Origin: Armigeres subalbatus
Lineage: Eukaryota > Arthropoda > Insecta > Diptera > Culicidae
Assembly (NCBI RefSeq): GCF_024139115.2
Contig: NC_085141.1
Location: forward strand, 72,395,481-72,459,480
DNA length: 64,000 nucleotides
Direction: 5' to 3'
Positions 49,712-60,677 of the stretch are shown here, piece after piece. Both the position numbers and the translations under genes were made by a program. The notes below the pieces were generated by a model that saw only the letters and a program-made list of their open reading frames with translations, was not told the origin of the DNA and did not search any database. The number at the start of each line of letters is the position of its first letter. The stretch's first letter is position 1.

Positions 49712-51366
49712 CCCAAGTAACACCAAGCATTACAAAATTGCACATATATCAATCACAAATCGGCATGCTAAATGCTAATTGCATTAGATCTGTTTTAACG
49801 ATGTGTTGTTGCATTTATCTATCAACTGTCAGACAACGATACTCTACACGAAAAAAAATCTTCATAACGAATATATTTGGCAAAACACATACATTTTTGC
49901 CATTGCATTTTCTTCATAAATTATATACCGTTTCACAATGAAGGTTATGTGGCATGTCATAAGATAATCATAACATTATATTAATACATATCATGTCATT
50001 CGCGAACACCTAATATTAAATGAAAAAATGACATCCGTACGATTGTGGAATAAACTTCATAAGTAAATAATAATAAAACAATTAGGTTTGTTTATACTTT
50101 TCATTATTATGATTCAATGGTTCATACACCTTATTTTCTTTACATTAAAAAAGAAGTCGTAAGACGAGGTGAGATTTGATATAATACAAGCTTTTTATTT
50201 TTATTTTGTTTGTGTCTTTGCTCTGTACCTTGCATGTTTGATTTTCAGACATTTAACTGCTGGCAAACTGCTCATATCACATTGTCCAGGTTAATTTTGT
50301 CGTGATCGTAGCCGGAGTTAACGTTGGAGCCTGAAATTATCCTTCTGCTGACGGTCAATACTCCGACGAAAAGGGAGGCGCGCCACCCGTCGAACCACCC
50401 GTCATCGTCAGAGCAGAATAGTTCACCAGGGATTATGCTGTTGCTATTGAACACAGTCACCATCGGATCTCTGCTTTGCTAATGTGATTGCACCAGGCTC
50501 AATCGGAGAGCTCTGACGCCACTGCTACTTGTCGTGTCATGCTGCTACCGTTCAATTCCGTTGACAATTTGATTTCGGCAGTTCGATTCCGCTCCGATTC
50601 AGTCTCATTCAGGCAACAGGATTGGTAGAGAAAAAAGTTCCGCTGGGGTTGATGTCCATAGAAGCAACATAATCACCGTGATGTGATCACGGGACATTAG
50701 AAAAAATGTGTACTGGAAAAAAGGAATTTGTATCATTGTAATTTTAATCCTAATAAATCTTATTGCCATACCTTTTTATGCTCATAAAGGGATATAATTA
50801 AGTAAATCGACCGGAAAACTAGAGTACATCCGTAAAGTTTCTCTGTAATAAAAAAGTATAAAAAACATCAGGATTAATAGCTAGTAGATATTGAATTATA
50901 TTATACAAATCACAAGGTATAGTTACCAAAATTAGCGCGGCATCCAGCTCACATCTTGAAATCGCCATGTTCGTTTTCAATTCCATTACTAATTGAAAGT
51001 ATAAGTTAAACTATATACTTTTTTGCCATAAAGCTAAACTTATACTTTTCATTGCGGAATGAAATACAATACATAAACACACTAAATAAATTGCATGCAA
51101 ATATATTATGAAGGCTATTGCTCATCTAATGAAATTTATATTTGTACAGGTTATGAGAAATATGAATCAAATTGAATGAATATAATAATTACTTTTTTTT
51201 ACGTGTAAATCAGCAGTACGAATGCAGCGATGCATTACTGGTGCTTTATTTCAACATGCCAAAGTAATGAACCATTAATTCGATCTTATAATTGCCCTTT
51301 TCCACTTTAAGTCAACTTTTAGTGCTGTGTTTTTTACATGCATATATAGCTTCATGGTTACTTGGG
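49712..51366 (+). mobile_element. 294-bp MITE, copy 2, interrupted
   Basis: Same ends and TA flanks. The left part is 49,712-49,846 and the right part 51,206-51,366. Removing the 1,359-bp insert and one TA leaves exactly 294 bp, matching copies 1 and 3. Confidence 0.9.
49847..51205 (+). mobile_element. 1,359-bp element inserted at TA within MITE copy 2
   Basis: The start is CACGAAAAAAAATC and the end TTTTTTTTACGTG, flanked by duplicated TA (49,845-49,846 and 51,206-51,207). Most of it is AT-rich, but about 50,265-50,640 is GC-richer and holds a minus-strand 63-codon frame (with TVSRRIISGSNVNSGYDHDK). It could be a captured host fragment. No transposase is seen. Confidence 0.8.
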
Positions 51367-51916
51367 TAGTACATTTTTATCCGGGAAATTGAGCGTCGGT
51401 TAATATGGTTGTAAGCAAATTTTCAGCCAAAACCATGTTAAGTGCCAAAACTTAATTTTGGATACTTACATATAAATAAAATAACTCAGTGGAAAGTGTT
51501 GGGGGTAAACTTCGTAATTAAGTATAAATCACTCAACAACCAAAATAAAAATATACACTAATAAAAATCCACACATTTTTAATGGCAAAAATCTAAAGAA
51601 ATTTCCAAATAAATTTTATGTGTGCGTTAATAACCACTATAGATAGTGGAATATATACACTCCAAATAATCTAAACGTTGTTTCCACCTGAATTTTCATT
51701 TACATTTTACGTGCACACGTAGCTTCAAATGCTTCAGAAAATTCAGGTGAAACTTACGTGTCCGGTGAATTCTATCCAAAACTCAGGTAGAACTTTCCTG
51801 ATTTTCACGTAGAATGAAAGTTCTATCGGAAAATCAGGTAAAAGTTACGTGAATTTCAGGTGGAAAAAATCTACGTATTTTTTCAGGTGGAAAGAACGTG
51901 CAGATTTTTTTGGGTG

Positions 51917-52076
51917 TAGATGAGCGAAGATAAATCCTCTGTCTCCAAACGAACTGTCAAACGTGTCTCCAAACGGGCATGACGTCACGATTTCAATGGA
52001 ATCGTTAAGGGCTGTGACGTCATATGCGCGTGTGCACGGGCAAAAAAATCGACTCAGCCATGCTTTCGCTCATCTA
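51917..52076 (+). mobile_element. 160-bp MITE with two CRE palindromes, copy 1
   Basis: Ends TAGATGAGCGAA and TTCGCTCATCTA. It contains perfect TGACGTCA sites at 51,980-51,987 and 52,015-52,022. Confidence 0.85.
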
Positions 52077-52104
52077 TAGATTCTACTATAGATAGTGGAA
52101 TATA

Positions 52105-52264
52105 TAGATGAGCGAAGATAAATCCTCTGTCTCCAAACGAACTGTCAAACGTGTCTCCAAACGAGCATGACGTCACGATTTCAATGTAAATGTTAAGGGC
52201 TGTGACGTCATATGCGCGTGTGCACGGTCAAAAAAATCAACTCAGCCATGCTTTCGCTCATCTA
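52105..52264 (+). mobile_element. 160-bp MITE with two CRE palindromes, copy 2
   Basis: Same ends and orientation, 28 bp after copy 1, with only a few substitutions. TGACGTCA lies at 52,168-52,175 and 52,203-52,210. Confidence 0.85.
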
Positions 52265-53194
52265 TAGATTCTACTATCTATAGATTCTACTATCTATAAT
52301 AACCACCCGCTATAGGAGAATCCACAAAGGTTATTAGGTAATAATGGTTATGTGTGTTTCCACATATATGCTATGCGAATTCATATAGCCGTTATGTGGT
52401 AAATGCTATATATAGCTGCAGTGTATCCAAAATGTGTATCCAAAATGGGAGTGTTGGCAGATTTCTCAATTTTGAGTATTGTGGATTTAGTCGAAGGATG
52501 GATTCCAACGAAATTTTGCCTTGGGTTGTTTCAAATCACCGTTCAAATCTAGGGAGAATGTCCTTGCATTCGACTAATGCAGATGCTATTACAAATATTT
52601 TGATTATTGTTTGAAATGAAGCTATGTAATTGTAAATGCATAATACCTGGCACAATGCATGTGCAATATGTATTTAAATCTCAGTAGATCACATTTTCCG
52701 TCTATCGAAACTGTTTATAAATATTTCAAACTTTCTTGCAAATTTTTTCACTTGCAAAACCTTCGTACTCTACCCTTCGACACGTCGCGACGCCCAGCCG
52801 AGCTCAGAGTCGGCAGCAAAAGCACGTGGGACAGCTGTCAAAATTAATCAAAACAAACAGCGATGAAAGTGCGGGAACAGTGCAAGGATCTTCCATATGC
52901 TTTACGCCGATGCGAGCAGTGAATAGAAAGTGTCAATTCAAAGGGCATGCCGTGTAGCTCTCTCACTCTTTCATCGACCGACAATAGGCGAATTCGAGAA
53001 GGATCCAGTGGTAGAGTGCGCTGCGAGAGTTTGGGAGAAAAGTCGTCAGAAGCGATTATTTACATTCAAAATCAAATTTTCTCAATCAAATTTACTTCAC
53101 TTTTTGGTATATAGTCTCATGTTTTCCACTGGTAATGGCTTTTTAAAGTCTTGTTGCAGCTGTTGATAACAAATCCCACCCAAATAAGCCGCGA

Positions 53195-53485
53195 ATTAAA
53201 AATCCGGGAATTCATAACCAAGATTGTGCGGTGGAGGCACTGCAAGAGATGTGCTGTTTAATCGGAAAAATCATATGCAAGCACACACCGGATGGAAGCT
53301 CATCCCAAAGAAAACAAAATTTTCTTCCAATTTGCGACTATTTCAGCTTTCATAAATGATTGGATTAATCAGAAAACGCGAAAACCGTACTCCCTCCGTA
53401 TGCTGCCAATGCACTTTTTTGGCCAACGACACTTTTTTCGTGGTTCTTGTGACGACCACCAGATGTCGAAATGATCGATGAGCTT
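53195..53485 (+). pseudogene. Degraded C2H2 zinc-finger remnant
   Basis: One frame reads LFNRKNHMQAHTG (near 53,250-53,285), the second half of a classical C2H2 finger with the HTG linker, preceded by a single remaining Cys-Gly. About 110 bp further on, RKPY (near 53,382) and, one base out of frame, VCCQC appear, which fits a frameshifted TGxKPYxCxxC linker. The pieces lie in different frames and no full finger is left. It could also be a poorly resolved exon. Confidence 0.35.
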
Positions 53486-53570
53486 TACTCAAATTCGCCT
53501 ATTTCAACGTCGATTAGATGGACCGGCGATTTCAAACCGTCGGGTCCAGTCCTCAATTCAACGTACAATA

Positions 53571-53864
53571 CCCAAGTAACCATGAAGCTATATATGCATG
53601 TAAAAAACACAGCACTAAAAGTTGACTTAAAGTGGAAAAGGGCAATTATAAGATCGAATTAATGGTTCATTACTTTGGCATGTTGAAATAAAGCACCAGT
53701 AATGCATCGCTGCATTCGTACTGCTGATTTAGAGTATCGTTGTCTGACAGTTGATAAATAAATGCAACAACACATCGTTAAAACAGATCTAATGCAATAA
53801 GCATTTAGCATGCCGATTTGTGATTGATATATGTGCAATATTGTAATGCTTGGTGTTACTTGGG
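53571..53864 (-). mobile_element. 294-bp MITE, copy 3, inverted
   Basis: Same ends and TA flanks as the others, 294 bp, opposite orientation, with only about three substitutions from copy 1. Confidence 0.9.
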
Positions 53865-53921
53865 TAGTTTCACACTTGATTTTGGATAGTTTCGAATTTC
53901 AGTGTATGGAGTTTGGCAAGT

Positions 53922-54077
53922 ATGGTCCAATGCACCGAGTTCATCATTGACGTTTGAGACGGGCGCTGTTTACTAGGAATGAATACTTTTTCATTCATCG
54001 AGTTCATGCAAGTGTTCATTTTTAGTAAACAGCGCCCGTCTCAAACGTCATTGAGTTCATTCGGTGCATTGGACCAT
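53922..54077. mobile_element. 156-bp foldback MITE, copy 1
   Basis: Arms of about 60 bp: ATGGTCCAATGCACCGAGTT and CATTCGGTGCATTGGACCAT, with GACGGGCGCTGTTTACTA mirrored inside. A second copy is at 57,987-58,334. Confidence 0.9.
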
Positions 54078-55039
54078 GACAGTACCCTCTTTTTTGGCGC
54101 ATAAATTTATACTCCAATGTCAAAATGCTCATATACTACACGCTAACCTGAACCTACCCAGAATTATGTCAAAGTCACCCAGATTCAGTAAAACCGTGGT
54201 TATTGTCGATACAGATGAAATCAAGAACATGTATGAACTTGTCTCAACTACGTCGCTCGACTGAAACGTCGCTGGTCGCTGGTGACCCTTTCCAGTAAGT
54301 GCTCCAGCGACGCAGGCAAATTTAATGCGTCGCCGCAGCACCAAACTGGAAAGCGCTCGCTGGTTGAGCGACGCGACGGCTCAGCGACGTTCCAGCGATG
54401 ACTCGCATAGACAATACTCTAATTTGGGTTCGGGTACTTGAACTCAAATCTGGGTAACAGTACAAGCGAAAAAATCTGGGTAACCGGTACTCAGCTTTTT
54501 TCGCTCCAAAAAATTATTGTTGTGTAAAAAATGTTAAATAAAACGATTTCCCCAACGCAACACATTTGTCGGCTGGGCCGACAATGCTCCGCCATGATAA
54601 ATTCAACTATTCTTACCTGTTTCTTGCCGCATTCCGCTAAAAACCCCAACATTAATTCCAACATGCGACTTTGACGCTGGTCGACGCCATGTTGATATAT
54701 CCGAAAATGTTTAAGTCCTCGTTTACCCAAATTTCGGGTTCGGCTGACTCATATCCATTTTGTTGACATACCCAGATTTTGACAACTGCTAACGTCGAAA
54801 AAATCCGGGTACAAATGACCCGGCCACTGGGTTGTTTCAGATTAGCGTGTATTATAAATTGTGGTGGTATTTGTAAAAATTTGTATTGTTTACCGTTTTT
54901 ACCTGTTTTTACAAGAGAGAGTGGTGTCGAAAGCACATATTAAATTAAAGATCGCAACGAACAAAAATACACCAAATCCGTAAATATGTAGTGTTTTCAC
55001 TTTATTCCTTACGCGAAATATGCAGATAAATAATTATGT

Positions 55040-56895
55040 TAGGATCTGTCTCAATTGGATAATTAAACTGAAATTAAACTTAAAAGTGACATTTCAATAA
55101 TTATCAAATAACCCTGCTCGCAGAGCAAGATTACTTTTGACCTGAGAGAGAGAAGCCAGCTCACTGACAGATCGTTTATTTACTATGTCTTCTTCTTCTT
55201 TATTTGTTTCGAAAACGTGGAAACTCAACAAATCAAAGTAACATTTCATAACGTCGGAAGCAACATTTTTCACTCCAATAAAAACTTGTTCGAATTAGCT
55301 AATTTTAATGGTTATGAACTTCCCAACGTGGAACAAACCCGATTTCTCATAATACGGGATCATTCACTTGGATAATTACGGGTTCAATTCACTGTAGCAG
55401 ATGTAAGAAAAGTTGCGAACATAAATTGCCAAATAAATAATTCTGGTTACGACCATTTGAAGTTGCATCGCAGTGTTTACGTTTGCGGTTCGCAGTGACT
55501 GGATCGCGGTGACATTAGGATGAACAGGGATGAACGTAAATAAAGCGAGCTGTCTTCTCTCTCTCAGCTTTTGACAGAATATCGAAACATTTTCCATCGA
55601 TGTCATATTGGAATTGCTGGGTAGCACCAGCCATTCTTATAACGGGGTGCTTTTTAATTTTCGAACTGTCACTTTTAAGTTTAATTCTCCAAACACGGAG
55701 AAAAACCAGCTTAGTTTGAAACAACCAAAATGTTGGTTGATTTTCAAACTATAAAAACAATTTGTTTTTAAACAAAAGTTGTTTGTATTTATAAAAGCAT
55801 GAAGGTTGAATCTAGCTGTTTTGTTAAGTTGTTTCAAACCAAAATTTCAGTTTGTTTCAACATGCATTATTGTAGTTCTAAATTAATATTTTTGTTGTTG
55901 TTACCAAAAGATCAGACTGTTTCTACCAGATATTAGGTTGCTCGTTTATGTTTGTGATAACAACCAGATCAGGATATTTTTTTTCATCTTGCTTTTCCGG
56001 CATTTGCAGATGCCGTTTGTCTGAAAACATCTCATTTTCTACAATTGTGCGTATCTTATGTTGCCAAAAAAGCTTATTTCTTTATCGTAATCAACGAGGC
56101 AATCATTAATTATGCTATTCACAGGTAAGCATATATATTATAAAATAGAAAATATGTTATCTCCAATGTGTTTTTATTAAAATTAGGAAAACGGCCATCG
56201 AAAAGAAGAATTGATCCATCGAAATCTATAGCTGAGAACATATGTGAAAAATGCAAATGAAGGCGGCTAGTATGATGACCCCAAAGGCCAGAAGCGGAAA
56301 AATACTACGAAATATATAATGTTACGAATATGTGGAATAATCCGACGGAATTTATAGATATTTGTCATACCAGATAACTGGTATGACAAATATGCATAGA
56401 GAATTTCTCTCGGATTATCTCGGTATCTCTTAGCTCTGTTGCTCAAAAGCAATGTCAAATATACATTATAAAATAATACGAATAAGTTTTTCATTCTTCC
56501 CGATTATTTTTAGATTAAATGATTTTTTGGTGACCATACATTGTAATAACAACCATTTATAGATTGAATCAACCAATAATTTCGTTTGTTACAATCTACA
56601 TTTTGTTTATTTTTAACTACTTTTCTTAGTTTAAAACAACCATAATTCTAGGTTGTTTCATAAACGTCAAACAAACAAACCAACAATATGGTTGATTCAA
56701 ACATATGTTTAGTTGAATTCGTCTAAGAATTGGCGAAATGTATAACGCAATAATTTAGTTTGTTTCAACTTAACGACTAGGTTATTTCAAACTAAAGCAT
56801 AGCTTGTGCCAAATTCAACCTAAGATTTTGGTTAAATTAACCTCAGTTTTGGTTGTTTCTACCATTTATTTTTCTCCGTGAATGAGACAGACCTT
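55040..56895. mobile_element. MITE with AGGATCTGTCTCA ends, holding a nested element
   Basis: The left end TTAGGATCTGTCTCAATT and the inner ACTTAAAAGTGAC are mirrored by GTCACTTTTAAGT (about 55,668-55,680) and GAGACAGACCTTA (56,884-56,896). The right arm is split by the element 55,694-56,880. Confidence 0.65.
55694..56880. mobile_element. 1,187-bp CACGGAGAAAA element with internal AACCAAA repeats
   Basis: Ends CACGGAGAAAAA and TTTTTCTCCGTG. Near both ends, the motif TTGGTTG/CAACCAAA with GTTTGAAACAACC-like context repeats many times. There is no coding frame. Confidence 0.7.
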
Positions 56896-57591
56896 AGTAT
56901 TGTCGGCGTAGCACCAAGTTAGAATTCGGAAGTCGGGACTTCCGAACCGAACTTTCTTCCGAAGTTTTATTTGTCAAACTAATTGATGCGTTGTTTAGCG
57001 CATCTTTAGGCGAATCCAGCGCACTACATACTTCCGAAGTTGGTAAAGTTGTCTGTATCTGGAGAAAAATCCAACTTCGGTATAAAAAGCGGTATAAATT
57101 TATTCCGGATACACAATATAGAAGAAACTCTGTGCTGAGCCAGTTGTTTCTTGTAAATAAATATTGTCGGGCCGCCACCAAACCGGACCGCGCGATTGAG
57201 CACTCGCGCTGCGACGCGGGTCGCGACAATTTGAAATATTTCATTAGTAGTGCGCATCATGCACGCATGGATGTACTATCATGCGCACTAATCAGAAATG
57301 AGTTGCGACGTCTGATAACTGCAGATATTTCATTTTACTGAAAACAAATTTTCGATTTTCTACTATACACGGAATATTATCCTGAGAATATTATCCAAAC
57401 TTTGTGCGTCGTCAGAACCAAGATGAATACACAGCTAGGTGTTGCAGTCTGCCCAATTTATGGACGAGAAGAGGGCGGGGGTGGAAAATTAATTTTCGGT
57501 GCAAAACATAAACAAACCGGCTGGCTCTCCCATACTAAAATCCAAGATGGCTGAATCGTGAATTTGGCAGATTGGAACACCTAGTGGTGTA

Positions 57592-57969
57592 TAAGGCATT
57601 TTATGAGACAGATCGAAACAGCTGTTTTTCTAATGTTTATCTACTTTGACAATTAGTGGGAGCCCGTTTGTTTGGTAATTTCGCGCCGAACATTCCGATG
57701 GGTCCCATCATCAATTGTGTCTGTTTTACTTTTCGTCTACCAGGGTTTTAGAACATAGTTTTTCATATGATTCTTAAAATGTATCGTTAGATAATTCATA
57801 CCATTGCATTCTAAGCATGAAATGCTGAAGAAAACACGAATGAAAAGTAAAACTTTACAAACATTATTTTGTGTTCGGACCTAACAGAATGTTCACGCAG
57901 AATCATACCAAAACAAAACATTAGAAGTAAATAAACGGGCCACCGCGAAACGTCTCATAAAATGCCTTA
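57592..57969. mobile_element. 378-bp MITE with 18-bp perfect inverted ends
   Basis: Starts TAAGGCATTTTATGAGAC and ends GTCTCATAAAATGCCTTA. It has no coding frame. Confidence 0.8.
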
Positions 57970-57986
57970 TTCATCTTGGTCAGAAC

Positions 57987-58334
57987 ATGGTCCAATGCAC
58001 CGAGTTCATCATTGACGTTTGAGACGGGCGCTGTTTACTAAGAATGAATACTTTTTCATTCATCGAGTTCATGCAAGTGTTCATTTTTAGTAAACAGCGC
58101 CCGTCTCAAACGTCATTGTGTTCATTCGGTGCATTAGGTTCTGCAGCATGACGTCACGAATGAATTCGGTCCTCGTCAAATGAACTTTTTTGACAGTTCA
58201 GTAGTACTATCCACTGACTCCGACAAGATTCGACTTCGTGATTGGTTGGCGGCCCCCGAGTCCAACGCGAAGTACTACTAATCTGTCATCAGTTTGAGGT
58301 TACGTACGGACGCTGCAGAACCTAATTGGACCAT
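57987..58334. mobile_element. 156-bp foldback MITE, copy 2, interrupted
   Basis: Nearly identical to 53,922-54,077 but split near its right end by the 189-bp element at 58,136-58,324. Confidence 0.9.
58136..58324. mobile_element. 189-bp AGGTTCTGCAGC element nested in the foldback MITE
   Basis: Ends AGGTTCTGCAGC and GCTGCAGAACCT. ATT is present on both sides, and the uninterrupted copy at 53,922 gives the empty site. It carries a perfect CRE (TGACGTCA, 58,149-58,156). Confidence 0.85.
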
Positions 58335-58807
58335 TCTCACTCACTGCAGTGTTTATTTTTCATAGACTACGGCTTGGTGTTAGTGCTGTCGGCATTCGCT
58401 CGATTCACGGACAGATAAATCAACCCAAACTTTGAGTTCAATATACGCACTAATGAGAATATCGCAGAAAAAATTTACCCAAAATTGGGTAGTTTTCCCT
58501 TTCTCTCCCATGATTGCTATCAAAACTACACTGAAAATAATGTTGTAGTAATACTAACTATGGAGCAGCGCTTAAAATCACTATTTCAGTTTGTAGTTGA
58601 TATAAACGATGCATATTTAAAATAACAACAACACGCTTGTAAATTTTACCACACGCATGGTCCAAAGAACAACAATGTGTGGTGAAGAAAATTCACAAAG
58701 TAAACAACATTTTCGGGCCAACATCAAAAATACTGCGAGTGGCAAATTAATTTCGCTGAAGTTATTTTGGCATTAATCGGTTCAATTTAATACTGGTCAT
58801 GATGGTA

Positions 58808-59204
58808 AGGCCGGTCCCAATGCTGAAGTTGCAGTTTCAGTTTGGTACTGCTTGATGTTATAAAATTTATAACTGTCAAAATAGAACTACAACTTGGTGC
58901 CCGCAACGCAGAGTTGTAAACGAAATGCAACTTGGTTTTATTTTTTCATTAAACAAAAATAAAACAAACTAACATTTTTCGCGGTAGTTTTTACCTCGCA
59001 TACGAACAACAATGAGTTTGTCCATCATCTCAAACAAACAAACAAATCAGGTTTTATTTGCAACAAACCAGTCGAGCAGTTGCAAATCAGTTTCAAAAAG
59101 TGCTCGAAAAATAAAACTACAACTCTGCGTTGCGAACTGGTAGTTTCAGTTTCAGTTTGATTTCCAAACACGCCATACAAAACCCAACAGCATTGCGACC
59201 GGCC
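58808..59204. mobile_element. GGCCGGTC MITE, tandem copy 1 (397 bp)
   Basis: Starts AGGCCGGTCCCAATGCTG and ends CAGCATTGCGACCGGCC, next to TA. Confidence 0.85.
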
Positions 59205-59206
59205 TA

Positions 59207-59643
59207 AGGCCGGTCCCAATGCTGAAGTTGCAGTTTCAGTTTGGTACTGCTTGATGTTATAAAATTTATAACTGTCAAAATAGAACTACAACTTGGTGCC
59301 CGCAACGCAGAGTTGTAAACGAAATGCAACTTGGTTTTATTTTTTCATAAAACAAAAATAAAACAAACTAACATTTTTCGCGGTAGTTTTTACCTCGCAT
59401 ACGAACAACAATGAGTTTGTCCATCATCTCAAACAAACAAACACAATTAAATAAATTTGAAACTCAGTTTCATTCAAGTTTCAAATCAGGTTTTATTTGC
59501 AACAAACCAGTCGAGCAGTTGCAAATCAGTTTCAAAAAGTGCTCGAAAAATAAAACTGCAACTCTGCGTTGCGAACTGCTAGTTTCAGTTCTAGTTTGAT
59601 TTCCAAACACGCCATACAAAACCCAACAGCATTGCGACCGGCC
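59207..59643. mobile_element. GGCCGGTC MITE, tandem copy 2 (437 bp)
   Basis: A direct repeat of copy 1, sharing a single TA with it. It carries an extra ~40 bp near 59,440-59,482 that copy 1 lacks; otherwise nearly identical. Confidence 0.85.
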
Positions 59644-60343
59644 TAAGTATTTAATATTTTATATTTAAACAATGAAAAAGAATTCGTGGGTGATATAGAT
59701 ACGCATTTTCGTCTTACAGACCATCGTTTTATACGTCGGCCACCATGCCAGCTGCAGATTATTTGCAATCTTGAAGTGGTTCGCATCGTTTTACCCTTTA
59801 CCCGGTATTTTCGCCATAGGCTCTGCAGTGCAACCGGTATAACAGACCTCAAGAAAGCGACCATCAAAGTGATCTGGCGTTGGTGGCTCACTAGCAAACG
59901 TACATGCTGTTGCTGCAGAAAACGACGGAGAACCGGTGGAATGACGACCAGGGATTTTTTTATTTATCACCAATATATTTTCCAGTGCGCAAATGCTCTA
60001 TGTAATTCGAATAAATACCAATAAATGCCGATAATATGAATAACCATATGTATATACATTGTTAATACTACTATGGATCGAAAACGGGCATGGTAAAATC
60101 AACTGCAGTGTTTACTGCTGCACATAGTAGTTTCAACTGAAATTATAGTACAACTCGACAAGAAGTGTCAAAAAGACTCCATAGTAAAATCAACCGCAGT
60201 CATGGTTGATTTAAGTATGAGATGTAGTCTGCACAAATCAAGTGGTAAAATGTTTTTAATTTTACCCTCGATTCGGTAGATATTACCATGCCGCTTCTTT
60301 CAGTGTAGAGCAAGATGCAAACACCTCACCGAGGTTGCTCAGC

Positions 60344-60504
60344 CCAATAACCCAAATTTGAGTAAATTCAATATTCTCTATTTTGGGTTGATTAAGGTCC
60401 GCTTTGGATGAATTAAACTCAGCTTTGGGTAAATTGTTTACATGGGATTAAAGGCAAACTACCTAGTGCCAGAAAAGTCATTTTACTCAAATTTGGGTTA
60501 TTGG
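60344..60504. repeat. Foldback repeat with AACCCAAATTTGAGTAAA arms
   Basis: The left arm CCAATAACCCAAATTTGAG is mirrored at 60,486-60,504. It lies just upstream of the DUF4097 gene. Confidence 0.7.
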
Positions 60505-60677
60505 CCCAAACCACGGTTTTGAGTGCAAACAACCCACTTTTGGGTAGTTTTGGTTTTCAGTGTTGGTGGCAACAAAAATTTGCAGGCGGGTGCTAAGTTG
60601 TCTATAGAAAAAATGTACAACAAAAATAAAATTATCTGTAACATTATTTTATAAATTTGTCCACAGATGAAGTAAAA

